DNA of 64,000 nt from Oxalobacter formigenes (GTDB lineage Bacteria; Pseudomonadota; Gammaproteobacteria; Burkholderiales; Burkholderiaceae_D): assembly GCF_027158485.1 (NCBI RefSeq), contig NZ_JAMKYJ010000002.1; one strand, 5' to 3'. Of this stretch, positions 1 to 7,881 are shown one piece after another. Below the pieces are notes generated by a model. That model was given only the letters and a program-made list of their open reading frames with translations, had not been told where the DNA came from and did no database searches. Numbering within the stretch: position 1 is the first letter of the stretch; every line of letters starts with the position of its first letter. The translations under genes were made by a program, and so were the position numbers.

Positions 1-465
1 CTGGGCGGCCAGTTTCATTTTTTCATATTCCAGGAGGCGTCTGACCAGTTCGGCACGTGGATCTTCCGGCTCTTCATCTGAAATGGTTTTGACCTTCGGA
101 AGCAAAAGGCGTGACTTGATTTCAACGAGTAAAGCTGCCATCAGCAGGTATTCGGCAGCCAGTTCGAGTTTTTGCGATCGGATACGGTCGACGTATTGCA
201 GGTATTGCAGCGTCAGCTGTGCCATTGGAATGTCGAGGATGTTGAAATTCTGTTTCCGGATAAGGTAAAGCAGAAAATCCAGCGGGCCTTCAAAAGCATC
301 GAGAAAAACTTCCAGCGCTTCGGGCGGAATGTAAAGATCGTTCGGCATTTCCAGTACGGATTCGCCGTAAAGACGGGCTATGGCGTCGTTACTTTCTGCA
401 TTGGCAGACGAAACAGGAGCTTTCTCCCGGGATGTTGCCATATCGTCTGATGAAGAATCTGCCAT
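1..465 (-). CDS. scpA: Segregation and condensation protein A (ScpA), 3' part missing
   Basis: The N-terminal 155 residues of ScpA, the kleisin subunit that joins SMC and ScpB in the bacterial condensin complex and helps organise and segregate the chromosome. The reading frame runs off the left edge of the window. The family signature FEGPLDFLLYLIRKQ lies at residues 58-72 and is followed by NILDIP, then by a helical region ending in an acidic stretch (ISDEEPEDP) typical of the middle of ScpA. The first 40 residues are Ser/Asp-rich and poorly conserved, so the ATG at 465 is likely but not proven. It is the last gene of a minus-strand group that also holds metG, a GNAT protein and a small unknown protein. 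Identification is firm; only the C-terminal winged helix that contacts SMC is out of view. Confidence 0.93.
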   Translation of the reverse strand, partial: MADSSSDDMATSREKAPVSSANAESNDAIARLYGESVLEMPNDLYIPPEALEVFLDAFEGPLDFLLYLIRKQNFNILDIPMAQLTLQYLQYVDRIRSQKLELAAEYLLMAALLVEIKSRLLLPKVKTISDEEPEDPRAELVRRLLEYEKMKLAAQ

Positions 466-480
466 AAAACCGTTTGAAAA

Positions 481-678
481 TCAGTGTGAAGATTTGGGTA
501 TGGGCTTGTTTTTGCCCTTTTTCAGCTGAAAAGGAAGATGGCTCGCCGGAATTTTTCGCAATACTGAGAATTCCTCTTTTTTTTCAGTTTCAGGCAGAAC
601 GGGGTTTTTGATCTGCCAGTCTTTTATTTGTGCATCCAGTTCGGATGAATAATTGCTCAAGAGCCTGAATTGAATCAT
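481..678 (-). CDS. Small protein of unknown function between scpA and a GNAT gene
   Basis: A 65-residue frame when started at the ATG at 678. The same frame stays open to a TTG at 789, which would give 102 residues and overlap the end of the upstream GNAT gene. The product is highly charged, has no membrane segment and no motif I recognise; the C-terminus is Lys-rich (KKGKNKPIPKSS). In many Burkholderiales a short DUF3460 protein sits between metG and scpA, and position and size fit that family, but the residues do not match clearly enough to assign it. No convincing Shine-Dalgarno sequence precedes 678, while the TTG at 789 has GGAAGG very close by, so the start is unsettled. It is probably a real gene because it fills the gap between two co-oriented genes. 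Confidence 0.45.
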   Translation of the reverse strand: MIQFRLLSNYSSELDAQIKDWQIKNPVLPETEKKEEFSVLRKIPASHLPFQLKKGKNKPIPKSSH

Positions 679-778
679 TGTACGTGCTATTCGTGTGAAT
701 GAATTTATCTGTAAAAGCCGGTGGTGTATTTCGCTATCGATTTTCTCATTAAAACAGGGATTGGGCCGTCGCACCTGT

Positions 779-1258
779 TCAAATATCAAGGACCTTCCGC
801 ATCATGATCGGAGGCGGTTCCAGAGTATTACGGGTGGAAAATTCTATTTCCGGTGCCAGCTCGAAACCGTAAGCCTCGTATAAACTGGTCAGCGGTTCCA
901 GATAAAGATGCAAATAAAGGCGCAATTCGTTTATTTCACACAGTTGGGCGTGGTGAATGATGGCCTCGATCAGATGCTGGGAGAGTTTCTTGCCGCAAAA
1001 AGCGGGAATCAAACCCAGTCGCCGGATTTTCCAGATATGATCGTCTTCATCGAGAGCAGCCCACCGGAGTGAACCGGCAGGTATATCGTCAACTGTCAGG
1101 ATGAAAGCGCCGCCATTGTGCAAATCTTCATTGACGTTGACCCATGTGTCCCGATGACCTTGTGCAGTGGGCGGACATTTGCCTGCCCAGGATTTTCTCG
1201 TCAAATCGGCGATTAAACGGGCATCTTCGATGGAAGCTTCCCTGACGGCGATTTTCAT
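779..1258 (-). CDS. GNAT family N-acetyltransferase
   Basis: A 159-residue single-domain GNAT acetyltransferase that would transfer an acetyl group from acetyl-CoA to an amine; the substrate cannot be read from the sequence. The acetyl-CoA-binding motif A is at about residues 78-99 (KIRRLGLIPAFCGKKL, with the Q/RxxGxG/A loop altered to FCGKKL), and the C-terminal LYEAYGFEL at residues 127-135 is the usual motif B with its conserved Tyr. The gene starts 8 bases after the metG stop codon and so is probably co-transcribed with metG. The N-terminal residues (VREASIEDARLIADL) are the usual first strand and helix of the fold and support the ATG at 1258. Confident as to family, not as to function. 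Confidence 0.85.
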   Translation of the reverse strand: MKIAVREASIEDARLIADLTRKSWAGKCPPTAQGHRDTWVNVNEDLHNGGAFILTVDDIPAGSLRWAALDEDDHIWKIRRLGLIPAFCGKKLSQHLIEAIIHHAQLCEINELRLYLHLYLEPLTSLYEAYGFELAPEIEFSTRNTLEPPPIMMRKVLDI

Positions 1259-1266
1259 ATTCAGCC

Positions 1267-3354
1267 TTATCGCAATCGCATGCCCGGTTTGGCACCAGGC
1301 CAGGGTTCCAGGATATAAATGCCGGAATCGTCTTTTCCGGAAGCGGCCATGACCATGCCTTCGGAAACGCCGAATTTCATTTTCCGCGGAGCCAGATTGG
1401 CGACAACGACGGTCAGTTTGCCGACAAGGTCTTCCGGTTTGTAGGCCGAGCGGATACCCGCAAAGATGTTGCGCAGTTTGCCTTCACCGACATCTACTGA
1501 CAGACGCAGCAGCTTGTCTGCACCTTCCACAAGACTGCAATCGACGATTTTGGCGATACGCATATCGACTTTGGCGAAATCGTCAATCGTGATCTGGTCG
1601 GCGAGCGGTTCGATTGCCGGTTCTGGTTTTTCTTCTGCGGATGCCGTTTCTGCTGCCGGTTGTGGTGCGTCAAAAAGGGCTTCCAGCATTTTGTCGTCAA
1701 CGCGTTGCATCAGATGTTCGTAAGGATTGATGGCATGTCCATCGGCCAATGGTTTCGAGACGTCTGACCATTCAAGCGATGGAAGGTTCAAAAATCCTTC
1801 GACCTTTTCGGCGACAGCAGGCAAGACCGGTTTCAGGTAAATGGTCAAAAGCCGGAAAGCTTCGAGCAGGCGGGTGCAGACCTGATGCAATTCTTCTGTT
1901 TTTTCCGGATCTTTCGCCAGAACCCAGGGCTTGTGTTCGTCGACATAGGCATTGACTTCATCTGCCAGATGCATGATTTGACGCAGCGCCTTGCCGAATT
2001 CGCGTGCTTCATAAAGTTCAGCGATTTCGGGCGCAGCGGCACGGAGATTATCCAGAATAGGCGTGTCTTTTAATGCCCATCCGGCAGCCAGTTTGCCACC
2101 AAAACGTTTGGTAATGAATCCGGCCGCACGGCTGGCGATGTTGACGTATTTGCCGATCAGGTCGGCATTGACGCGGGCAATGAAATCCTCGCCGGTAAAG
2201 TCAAGGTCTTCGACACGGTCGGACAGTTTGGCAGCGAGATAATAACGCAGCCATTCCGGGTTCATCCCGATGTCCAGATAGCGCAATGGCGAAATGCCGG
2301 TGCCGCGCGACTTGGACATTTTTTCACCGCCAACAGTGATGAAACCGTGAACGTAAACATTGTTCGGGACACGCATGTCGGCGAAATGCAGCATCGCAGG
2401 CCAGAACAGGGTATGGAAATAAATGATGTCCTTGCCGATGAAGTGGTACTGTTCGGTTTCCGGATCGGCCATGAAAGCGTCGTAATCGCCGCCGGTTTTG
2501 CTGAAATAGTTTTTCAATGAAGCGAGATAACCGACCGGTGCGTCCAGCCAGACGTAAAAATATTTGCCTGGCGCGTCCGGAATTTCAATGCCGAAATAAG
2601 GTGCATCACGGCTGATATCCCAGTCGGAGAGGGCGTTTTCTTCACCGTCCTTGCCCTGCAGCCATTCCCGGGCCTTGTTGGCGACTTCGGGTTGAAGACG
2701 CGGATGACCGTTGACCTTGCCCAATGTCCATTCTTTCAAAAATTCGGTACATTGCGGGTCGGACAGGCGGAAGAAAAAGTGTTCCGACTGTTTCATGACC
2801 GGCGTGGCACCGGTCAGAATGGAATAGGGGTTTTTCAGTTCGGTAGGAGCGTAAACCGTGCTGCAGACTTCGCAGGTGTCGCCGTACTGGTCTTTTGCGC
2901 CACATTTCGGGCATTCGCCCTTGATGTAGCGGTCCGGGAGGAACATTTCCTTGACCGGATCGAAGAATTGTTCGATGGTGCGGGAAACGATCAGGCCTTT
3001 GGCTTTCAGCCGGCGATAGATTTCGCGGGACAATTCATAGTTTTCAGGACCGTCGGTCGAGTGCCAGTTATCAAAACTGATCAGGAAACCATTCAAGGGC
3101 GCTTTTCTGCCGGCGGCAATTTCGGCAACGAATTCCTGTGGTGTTTTACCGGCCTTTTCAGCGGCAATCATGATCGGGGCACCGTGCACATCGTCAGCGC
3201 CGACGAAATGGACTTCCCGCTGTTTCCCGTCATCCTTTTGCATTCGCTGGAAACGGACCCAGATGTCGGCCTGGATATATTCCATGATGTGTCCGATATG
3301 AAACGGTGCGTTGGCGTAAGGCAGGGCAGTAGTGACAAACAGCTTTCGTGACAT
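1267..3354 (-). CDS. metG: Methionine-tRNA ligase (MetRS)
   Basis: Charges tRNA-Met and tRNA-fMet with methionine in the cytoplasm. At 695 residues it is the long homodimeric form. The class I HIGH motif is FHIGH at residues 18-22. A zinc knuckle with four cysteines is at 148, 151, 161 and 164, and KMSKS is at 345-349. From about residue 595 to the end there is an OB-fold tRNA-binding/dimerisation domain (IDDFAKVDMRIAKIV). The frame stays open 46 codons further upstream, but the ATG at 3354 opens directly into the conserved MSRKLFVTTALPYANAPFH start, so the upstream part is rejected. It is divergent from apbC. The linker at about residues 565-590 is Ala/Glu/Pro-rich, as is common between the two parts of this enzyme. 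Confidence 0.97.
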   Translation of the reverse strand: MSRKLFVTTALPYANAPFHIGHIMEYIQADIWVRFQRMQKDDGKQREVHFVGADDVHGAPIMIAAEKAGKTPQEFVAEIAAGRKAPLNGFLISFDNWHSTDGPENYELSREIYRRLKAKGLIVSRTIEQFFDPVKEMFLPDRYIKGECPKCGAKDQYGDTCEVCSTVYAPTELKNPYSILTGATPVMKQSEHFFFRLSDPQCTEFLKEWTLGKVNGHPRLQPEVANKAREWLQGKDGEENALSDWDISRDAPYFGIEIPDAPGKYFYVWLDAPVGYLASLKNYFSKTGGDYDAFMADPETEQYHFIGKDIIYFHTLFWPAMLHFADMRVPNNVYVHGFITVGGEKMSKSRGTGISPLRYLDIGMNPEWLRYYLAAKLSDRVEDLDFTGEDFIARVNADLIGKYVNIASRAAGFITKRFGGKLAAGWALKDTPILDNLRAAAPEIAELYEAREFGKALRQIMHLADEVNAYVDEHKPWVLAKDPEKTEELHQVCTRLLEAFRLLTIYLKPVLPAVAEKVEGFLNLPSLEWSDVSKPLADGHAINPYEHLMQRVDDKMLEALFDAPQPAAETASAEEKPEPAIEPLADQITIDDFAKVDMRIAKIVDCSLVEGADKLLRLSVDVGEGKLRNIFAGIRSAYKPEDLVGKLTVVVANLAPRKMKFGVSEGMVMAASGKDDSGIYILEPWPGAKPGMRLR

Positions 3355-3466
3355 GATAAATAAGTGAAAATGAACGGTAAAAGAACATTTTACCAGTCTT
3401 GACGCCGGAAACGGGCATCTTTTGTGTAATTGCGTTAGACTTCCCATGCAAAAGAAAGGGGAAAAA

Positions 3467-4552
3467 ATGTCCATTACACCAGAAGCTGTCAATCAGGCCA
3501 TTTCCACGGTGGTTGATGACAATCTCCAGACAGATTATGTCAGTGCCAGATCGGTCAAAAACATTCAGATCGACGGAAATGATGTTTCTCTGACAATCGA
3601 GATGGGGTATCCAGCGAAAAGTCTCCACGAATTCATCAGAAACCGTGTGACGGCTGCGTTGCGAAAAATTGACGGCATCGGCAAGATTCATGTCGATGTC
3701 GACACGAAAATCGTCACCCATGAGGTACAACGGGGCGTCAAACCTTTGCCGGACATCAAAAACATCATTGCCGTGTCGTCGGGAAAAGGGGGCGTCGGAA
3801 AATCGACTACAACGGCCAATCTTGCTCTGGCACTGGCTGCCGAAGGCGCTCGCGTCGGTATTCTGGATGCCGATATTTACGGGCCGTCACAACCGAGCCT
3901 CATGGGAATTTCCGAAAAGCCGACCTCGTCCGACGGCAAAAACATGGACCCGATCATTCAGTACGGATTGCAGCTGATGTCGATCGGTTTCATGATGGAT
4001 TCGGTCCAGCCACTGGCCTGGCGTGCCCCGATGATCACGCAGGCTGTGATGCAGCTCTTGCAGCAGACGAAATGGCAGGATCTGGATTACCTGTTGATCG
4101 ACATGCCTCCCGGAACGGGCGACATTCAGCTGACGCTGTCGCAAAAAGCGCCTTTGACGGGGGCGATTGTGGTGACGACACCACAGGATGTGGCTGTTCT
4201 CGACGCCAGAAAAGGCTTGATGATGTTCCAGAAAATGAATGTCGATGTTCTGGGCATTGTCGAAAACATGAGTTCGTATGTCTGTTCACATTGCGGGCAG
4301 ATCGAGCATATCTTCGGCAAGGATGGCGGCAAACTGATGAGTGAAGCGTATGGCGTCGATTCCCTTGGAGAAATTCCATTGAATATTGCTGTCCGGGAAC
4401 AGACGGACAATGGCAAACCGGTTGTCGTTGCCGAACCGGACGGGTTGATGGCAGGGATATTCCGGGATATTGCCTGCAGACTGGCAGCGAAAGTGGCTTT
4501 GAAACCGAAAGATACGTCAGGGCTGTTCCCGCCGATTGTCAAGGCAGAATGA
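3467..4552 (+). CDS. apbC: Iron-sulfur cluster carrier protein ApbC/Mrp
   Basis: A 361-residue P-loop ATPase of the Mrp/NBP35 family that binds and hands over Fe-S clusters to apoproteins. An N-terminal MIP18-like domain (residues 1-90) is followed by the deviant Walker A GKGGVGKST at 106-114, the switch LDADIYGPSQPS at about 133-144, a Walker B-like IDMPPGTGD at 211-219 and the cluster-binding CxxC at Cys273 and Cys276 (YVCSHCGQ). The frame is open 15 codons upstream, but the ATG at 3467 has a good ribosome site (AAAGAAAGGGG) 5-6 bases before it and gives the family's usual length. In Burkholderiales apbC is often divergent from metG, as here, so the two share a promoter region of about 110 bases. 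Confidence 0.95.
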   Translation: MSITPEAVNQAISTVVDDNLQTDYVSARSVKNIQIDGNDVSLTIEMGYPAKSLHEFIRNRVTAALRKIDGIGKIHVDVDTKIVTHEVQRGVKPLPDIKNIIAVSSGKGGVGKSTTTANLALALAAEGARVGILDADIYGPSQPSLMGISEKPTSSDGKNMDPIIQYGLQLMSIGFMMDSVQPLAWRAPMITQAVMQLLQQTKWQDLDYLLIDMPPGTGDIQLTLSQKAPLTGAIVVTTPQDVAVLDARKGLMMFQKMNVDVLGIVENMSSYVCSHCGQIEHIFGKDGGKLMSEAYGVDSLGEIPLNIAVREQTDNGKPVVVAEPDGLMAGIFRDIACRLAAKVALKPKDTSGLFPPIVKAE

Positions 4553-4559
4553 AAAGCGA

Positions 4560-5639
4560 TCAGGCGTCGGCGAGTTTGAAGACTTCGTCGACTGTCAGGA
4601 TTTCACCGGTTTCGGTGGCGTCATACCCGCCGAGCTGGTTGACCTCGTGCATGTATTCATCACTGCGGATGATGCCGAGCATTTCTTTCAGGGTATTGCT
4701 TTCCAGCGTTTCTTTTGCAACTGCAAAGAAATAACGTTCTTCGACCAGTGGAACGAAATCCAGACCGAAACGGTGCGCCGCCGTTTCAACGCCGAATCCC
4801 ACATCAGCCATATTGCTGGCAATGTAAGCTGCAACAGCGGCGTGGGTGAACTCGGCTGTTTCAAAACCGTTGATGTCGCCGGAATCGATCCTGTTCTTTT
4901 GCAGCAGGATTTCCAGAACACGGCGAGTGCTGGAACCGATCTGGCGGTTGACGAAACGAACATCAGGCCGGGTCAGATCCTGAAACGACAGGATTCTTTT
5001 CGGATTGCCACGGGCGATCATCAAACCCTGTTTGAGATTGGCAAGATGGATCAGACAATGGTCTTCAGGTGACAGGAAGCGCAAATACAATTGCAAAACA
5101 CTGTCTTCATATACGCCGACGGGCAAATGGAAACCGGCTATTTCGCAATCACCCTGTGCCAGAGCGGCAATCGATTCCATACTGTTCTGGTAACGCAGTT
5201 CAATAGGCAGTTCAGCATGATTGATGCTTTCCATCAGGGTAGACACGGCAAAACCGTGGCTGGCGCACAAACGCATGGAACGGTTGTTTCCCAAAACACT
5301 TTTGGAGAGTTCGGTTTCAAGTTCGGAAGAAAGGCTTTCCAGTGTCGGAGACAAACGGGCGGCAATTCGCCGTTCAGCCCACAATAAAGTTGTCGCAAAA
5401 TGGGTAAGTGTTGTACCACGTCCACGGTGTTTCTCTAAAAGAGGCGCACCAAAGAGGGATTCAGCTTCCCGCAACAGACCCCATGCGTGGCGATATGACA
5501 GGCCCAGATTCCGGGCTGCCTGCAAGATAGCACCTTCGGACTGAATGGCCCCCAAGAGGCGCAACAGCATGGCTGTGTCCATCGAGGGCTTCTTGCCGCG
5601 GGCAATTCGCCAGTGAGGTTCTATCGAAACTTTATACAT
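4560..5639 (-). CDS. Transcriptional regulator: ModE/LysR-like winged helix plus PBP-like ligand domain
   Basis: A 359-residue one-component regulator. Residues 22-85 form a winged helix of the ModE/LysR type (LLGAIQSEGAILQAARNLG, then SYRHAWGLLREAE). Residues of about 115-330 form a periplasmic-binding-protein-like domain of the kind found in molybdate sensors (LPVGVYEDSV, then QIGSSTRRVLEILL, then DVGFGVETAA). Related proteins in Burkholderiales often lie next to formate dehydrogenase genes and are annotated as molybdate- or formate-responsive regulators; that link is family knowledge, not shown here. The gene is divergent from the OFA transporter and its small upstream frame, so it probably controls them. 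The frame continues 13 codons further upstream, but the ATG at 5639 begins the conserved part. The stop lies only 7 bases beyond the convergent apbC stop. Confidence 0.85.
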   Translation of the reverse strand: MYKVSIEPHWRIARGKKPSMDTAMLLRLLGAIQSEGAILQAARNLGLSYRHAWGLLREAESLFGAPLLEKHRGRGTTLTHFATTLLWAERRIAARLSPTLESLSSELETELSKSVLGNNRSMRLCASHGFAVSTLMESINHAELPIELRYQNSMESIAALAQGDCEIAGFHLPVGVYEDSVLQLYLRFLSPEDHCLIHLANLKQGLMIARGNPKRILSFQDLTRPDVRFVNRQIGSSTRRVLEILLQKNRIDSGDINGFETAEFTHAAVAAYIASNMADVGFGVETAAHRFGLDFVPLVEERYFFAVAKETLESNTLKEMLGIIRSDEYMHEVNQLGGYDATETGEILTVDEVFKLADA

Positions 5640-5672
5640 GGGGATATTGTAACCCAGATCGAGAGGAAATAT

Positions 5673-5813
5673 ATGCAAAAAATTGCTTATAGCCTACCTC
5701 TTTTTGCAATGGTATTATGCTGCGTCGGAACTTTTTTGTTAACCCGGCTTGATTATTTGCACAACAAATATTTCAAACCGGTAATTTTGACTGCGTGTAA
5801 CCCCGCGAACTAA
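5673..5813 (+). CDS. Possible 46-residue membrane peptide upstream of the OFA transporter
   Basis: A short frame that begins at ATG 5673, preceded by a good ribosome site (GAGAGGAAAT) at 5661-5670, and ends 32 bases before the transporter start. The product has one hydrophobic segment (IAYSLPLFAMVLCCVGTFLL, residues 4-23) followed by a basic residue and a polar tail with three aromatic residues. I know of no family for it. Codon use is poorer than in the transporter behind it (CTA, TTA and GTA occur), so this could equally be leader sequence that happens to be open. The combination of ribosome site, membrane segment and position makes it worth listing, with low confidence. Confidence 0.35.
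   Translation: MQKIAYSLPLFAMVLCCVGTFLLTRLDYLHNKYFKPVILTACNPAN
5754..5770. promoter_or_regulatory. Palindrome of the LysR T-N11-A type upstream of the OFA transporter
   Basis: The sequence TATTTG-CACAA-CAAATA is a perfect inverted repeat with 6-base arms and contains the T-N11-A pattern that LysR-type regulators often bind. It lies about 75 bases before the transporter start codon, in the region divergent from the winged-helix regulator gene. It also lies inside the possible 46-residue frame, so only one of the two readings may be right. Its role as an operator is inference from shape and position. Confidence 0.35.
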
Positions 5814-5845
5814 AGATTTCAGTTTTTTTTCTAGGAGAGTAGAGT

Positions 5846-7513
5846 ATGTCTTTATTGAAATCGCTCGGGAAGGAATACACGGTTGCTGGCGAAGGTTTTA
5901 ATCGCTGGCTTGTGCCTACTTCCGCGTTGATGATCCACCTGTGCGTCGGCATGGGCTATGGTATGTCCGTTTTCTGGCTGCCAATGTCCAAACTGGTTGG
6001 CGTATCTCAGGGTCTGGGTAAATCTCTGGCATGTCCTGCGGACATGAGTTTCTTCGCTCAATTGTTTACCACTGAATGCGACTGGAAAGTCGTCATGTGT
6101 AGCGTTGTATTCGGCATTCTGTTCTTCATGCTCGGTACGACAACCGCTATCCTCGGTAACTGGCTGGAACATGCTGGCCCACGCAAATGCGGTTTGGCTT
6201 CCTGTTGCTGTTTCTGTTTCTTCTTCTTCATGATGGCTGTCGCCACCTTTACTCATCAGTTGTGGATCGCATGGCTTTCCGCAGTTGTCGGCGGTATCGG
6301 TCTTGGTCTCGGTTACATCACTCCTGTTTCCACACTGATCAAATGGTTCCCTGACCGTGTCGGTATGGCAACGGGTATGGCTGTCGGTGGTTTCGGCGGT
6401 GGCGCTATGGTTGGCGCTCCTCTGGCACAGAAACTGATCGGTTTCTTCCAGACTCCTACTTCCGTCGGCTTGTGGCAGGCATTTGCCGTTATGGCATGCT
6501 GCTATACCGTTATGATGCTCTTGGGCAGCTTCACCATGCGCGTTTCCGCTCCTGGATACAAACCAGCCGGTTATGTTCCTGTCAACAAGGGCAACATGGT
6601 TGACGACGGTCATGGTGGCCTGATTGAAGCTTCCGCATTTAACGTCAATACCAGTAAAGCTGTCAGAACGCCTCAGTTCTGGTGCTGCTGGTTCATGCTT
6701 TTCTTGAACGTCGCTGCCGGTATCGGTGTTCTGTCCATGGCTTTCCCGCTGCTGCAGGAAGTGTTTGCAGGTAACCTGATCCATATGCCTGGCGTTCCAT
6801 TCGACCAGTTGACCGATGCACAAAAAGGTCAGGTTGCGATGATCGCTGCAGGCTTCACCGGCTTGCTTTCCCTGTTCAACATCGGTGGTCGTGTTGTCTG
6901 GGCAGCCCTGTCCGATAAACTGGGTCGTAAAACGGTTTATTTCATCTACTCGATCGTTGGTGCCATTCTGTACGCTTCCATTCCAACACTGGCTTCTTCC
7001 CTGAACCTGTTGATGTTCCTGTGTGCAGTTTGTATCTGTATCTCTTTCTACGGTGGTGGCTTCTCGACCATTCCTGCATACCTGGCCGACTTGTTCGGTA
7101 CCCAGTTCGTCGGCGCCATTCACGGTCGTCTGCTGACTGCATGGTCTGCTGCCGGTTTGCTGTCTCCATTGCTCATCAACATCATCCGTGACGTACAGTT
7201 GAATGCCGGTGTTGCCAAAGCTCAGGCATATTCCGTTACCCTGTACATCATGGCTTGCTTCCTGATTGTTGAATTCTTCTTTGCCCTGGCTATCCGTCCG
7301 GTCAACAGCAAGTACTACATGACTGAACAAGAAGTCAAGGAAGCCAAAGCCGAACTGGAAGACAAGGTTCTGGCCGCTCAGGCTTCCGGTGTTGTACCTA
7401 AAGCAACCCCGACTTCTGCAGGTACCATGATCATCTGCTGGCTGATCGTTGGTATTCCTCTGCTCTGGGGTGTTTACCAGACAGCTCTGCAAACGATCAA
7501 GATGTTCTCTTAA
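5846..7513 (+). CDS. OFA-family MFS transporter with fused C-terminal membrane segment
   Basis: A 555-residue major facilitator transporter of the oxalate/formate antiporter (OFA) family, in the inner membrane with about 12 helices. Family features include GYITPVSTLIKWFPDRVG at 157-173 and the loop motif SDKLGRK after helix 8. Compared with OxlT (418 residues) it has an extra external loop near residues 50-80, a charged linker at about 493-525 and one more hydrophobic helix at the very end (MIICWLIVGIPLLWGVYQT). That helix resembles the separate MFS small subunit encoded next to such transporters in other Burkholderiales. The Arg of OxlT helix 8 (R272) appears conserved (GGRVVWA), but the position of Lys355 appears to be Trp (LLTAWSAAG), so oxalate is not a safe substrate guess; formate or another monocarboxylate is possible. 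Codon use is strongly biased, which suggests high expression. The start has AGGAGAG just upstream. Confidence 0.88.
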   Translation: MSLLKSLGKEYTVAGEGFNRWLVPTSALMIHLCVGMGYGMSVFWLPMSKLVGVSQGLGKSLACPADMSFFAQLFTTECDWKVVMCSVVFGILFFMLGTTTAILGNWLEHAGPRKCGLASCCCFCFFFFMMAVATFTHQLWIAWLSAVVGGIGLGLGYITPVSTLIKWFPDRVGMATGMAVGGFGGGAMVGAPLAQKLIGFFQTPTSVGLWQAFAVMACCYTVMMLLGSFTMRVSAPGYKPAGYVPVNKGNMVDDGHGGLIEASAFNVNTSKAVRTPQFWCCWFMLFLNVAAGIGVLSMAFPLLQEVFAGNLIHMPGVPFDQLTDAQKGQVAMIAAGFTGLLSLFNIGGRVVWAALSDKLGRKTVYFIYSIVGAILYASIPTLASSLNLLMFLCAVCICISFYGGGFSTIPAYLADLFGTQFVGAIHGRLLTAWSAAGLLSPLLINIIRDVQLNAGVAKAQAYSVTLYIMACFLIVEFFFALAIRPVNSKYYMTEQEVKEAKAELEDKVLAAQASGVVPKATPTSAGTMIICWLIVGIPLLWGVYQTALQTIKMFS

Positions 7514-7551
7514 TCGTCAGAAGGCAGCCTTTAAAGACTGCAACTGAACAG

Positions 7552-7588
7552 ACATCCGCATGTGCGAAAGCCTTGCGGATGTTTTTTA
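7552..7588 (+). terminator. Rho-independent terminator of the OFA transporter
   Basis: Arms ACATCCGCA and TGCGGATGT enclose a 13-base loop and are followed by TTTTTTA. It lies 38 bases after the transporter stop codon. Confidence 0.85.
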
Positions 7589-7881
7589 TTTTACGGTCCG
7601 GTTATCGGTCTGGCTTCAGCCTGTAAAAGAGTATTCGGCTTTATGTAAGAAAAGGAAAAGCCGACACTCATCTGAAAAAAGACTTGAGATGGATTTTTTC
7701 AAAAGTCCTTTTGTCTCAAAAGTGAATTTATCTTTTGTCCGGAGTGTTGCCTGAGAGTCCTTTTTGCCGACAATGAATTTCCGGCGAAAGCTTATTTGGA
7801 GGATCCGCACGCACAACGCTCGCTAATGATGCCGCTGACGCGGTAAAATATGCCTTTCGTTCTATTATTTATCTTTTTATC
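7589..7881 (+). other. Intergenic region before gltX
   Basis: About 290 bases between the transporter terminator and gltX. Short open frames occur on both strands but have no ribosome sites or recognisable products. A TAAAAT box lies about 35 bases before the gltX start and may be part of its promoter; no clear -35 box matches it. I see nothing else here. Confidence 0.4.

Noticed and set aside
5852..7492. A 546-codon open frame antisense to the OFA transporter
   Set aside because: It exists because the strongly biased codons of the sense gene avoid stop codons in the complement; the product is a Gln/His/Arg/Asn-rich sequence without domains.
5846..7513. Naming the transporter OxlT
   Set aside because: It is 555 rather than 418 residues and the key Lys appears replaced, so it is a family member but not the characterised oxalate/formate exchanger.
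7616..7816. A 66-codon minus-strand frame before gltX
   Set aside because: No ribosome site or family; lies in a typical spacer.
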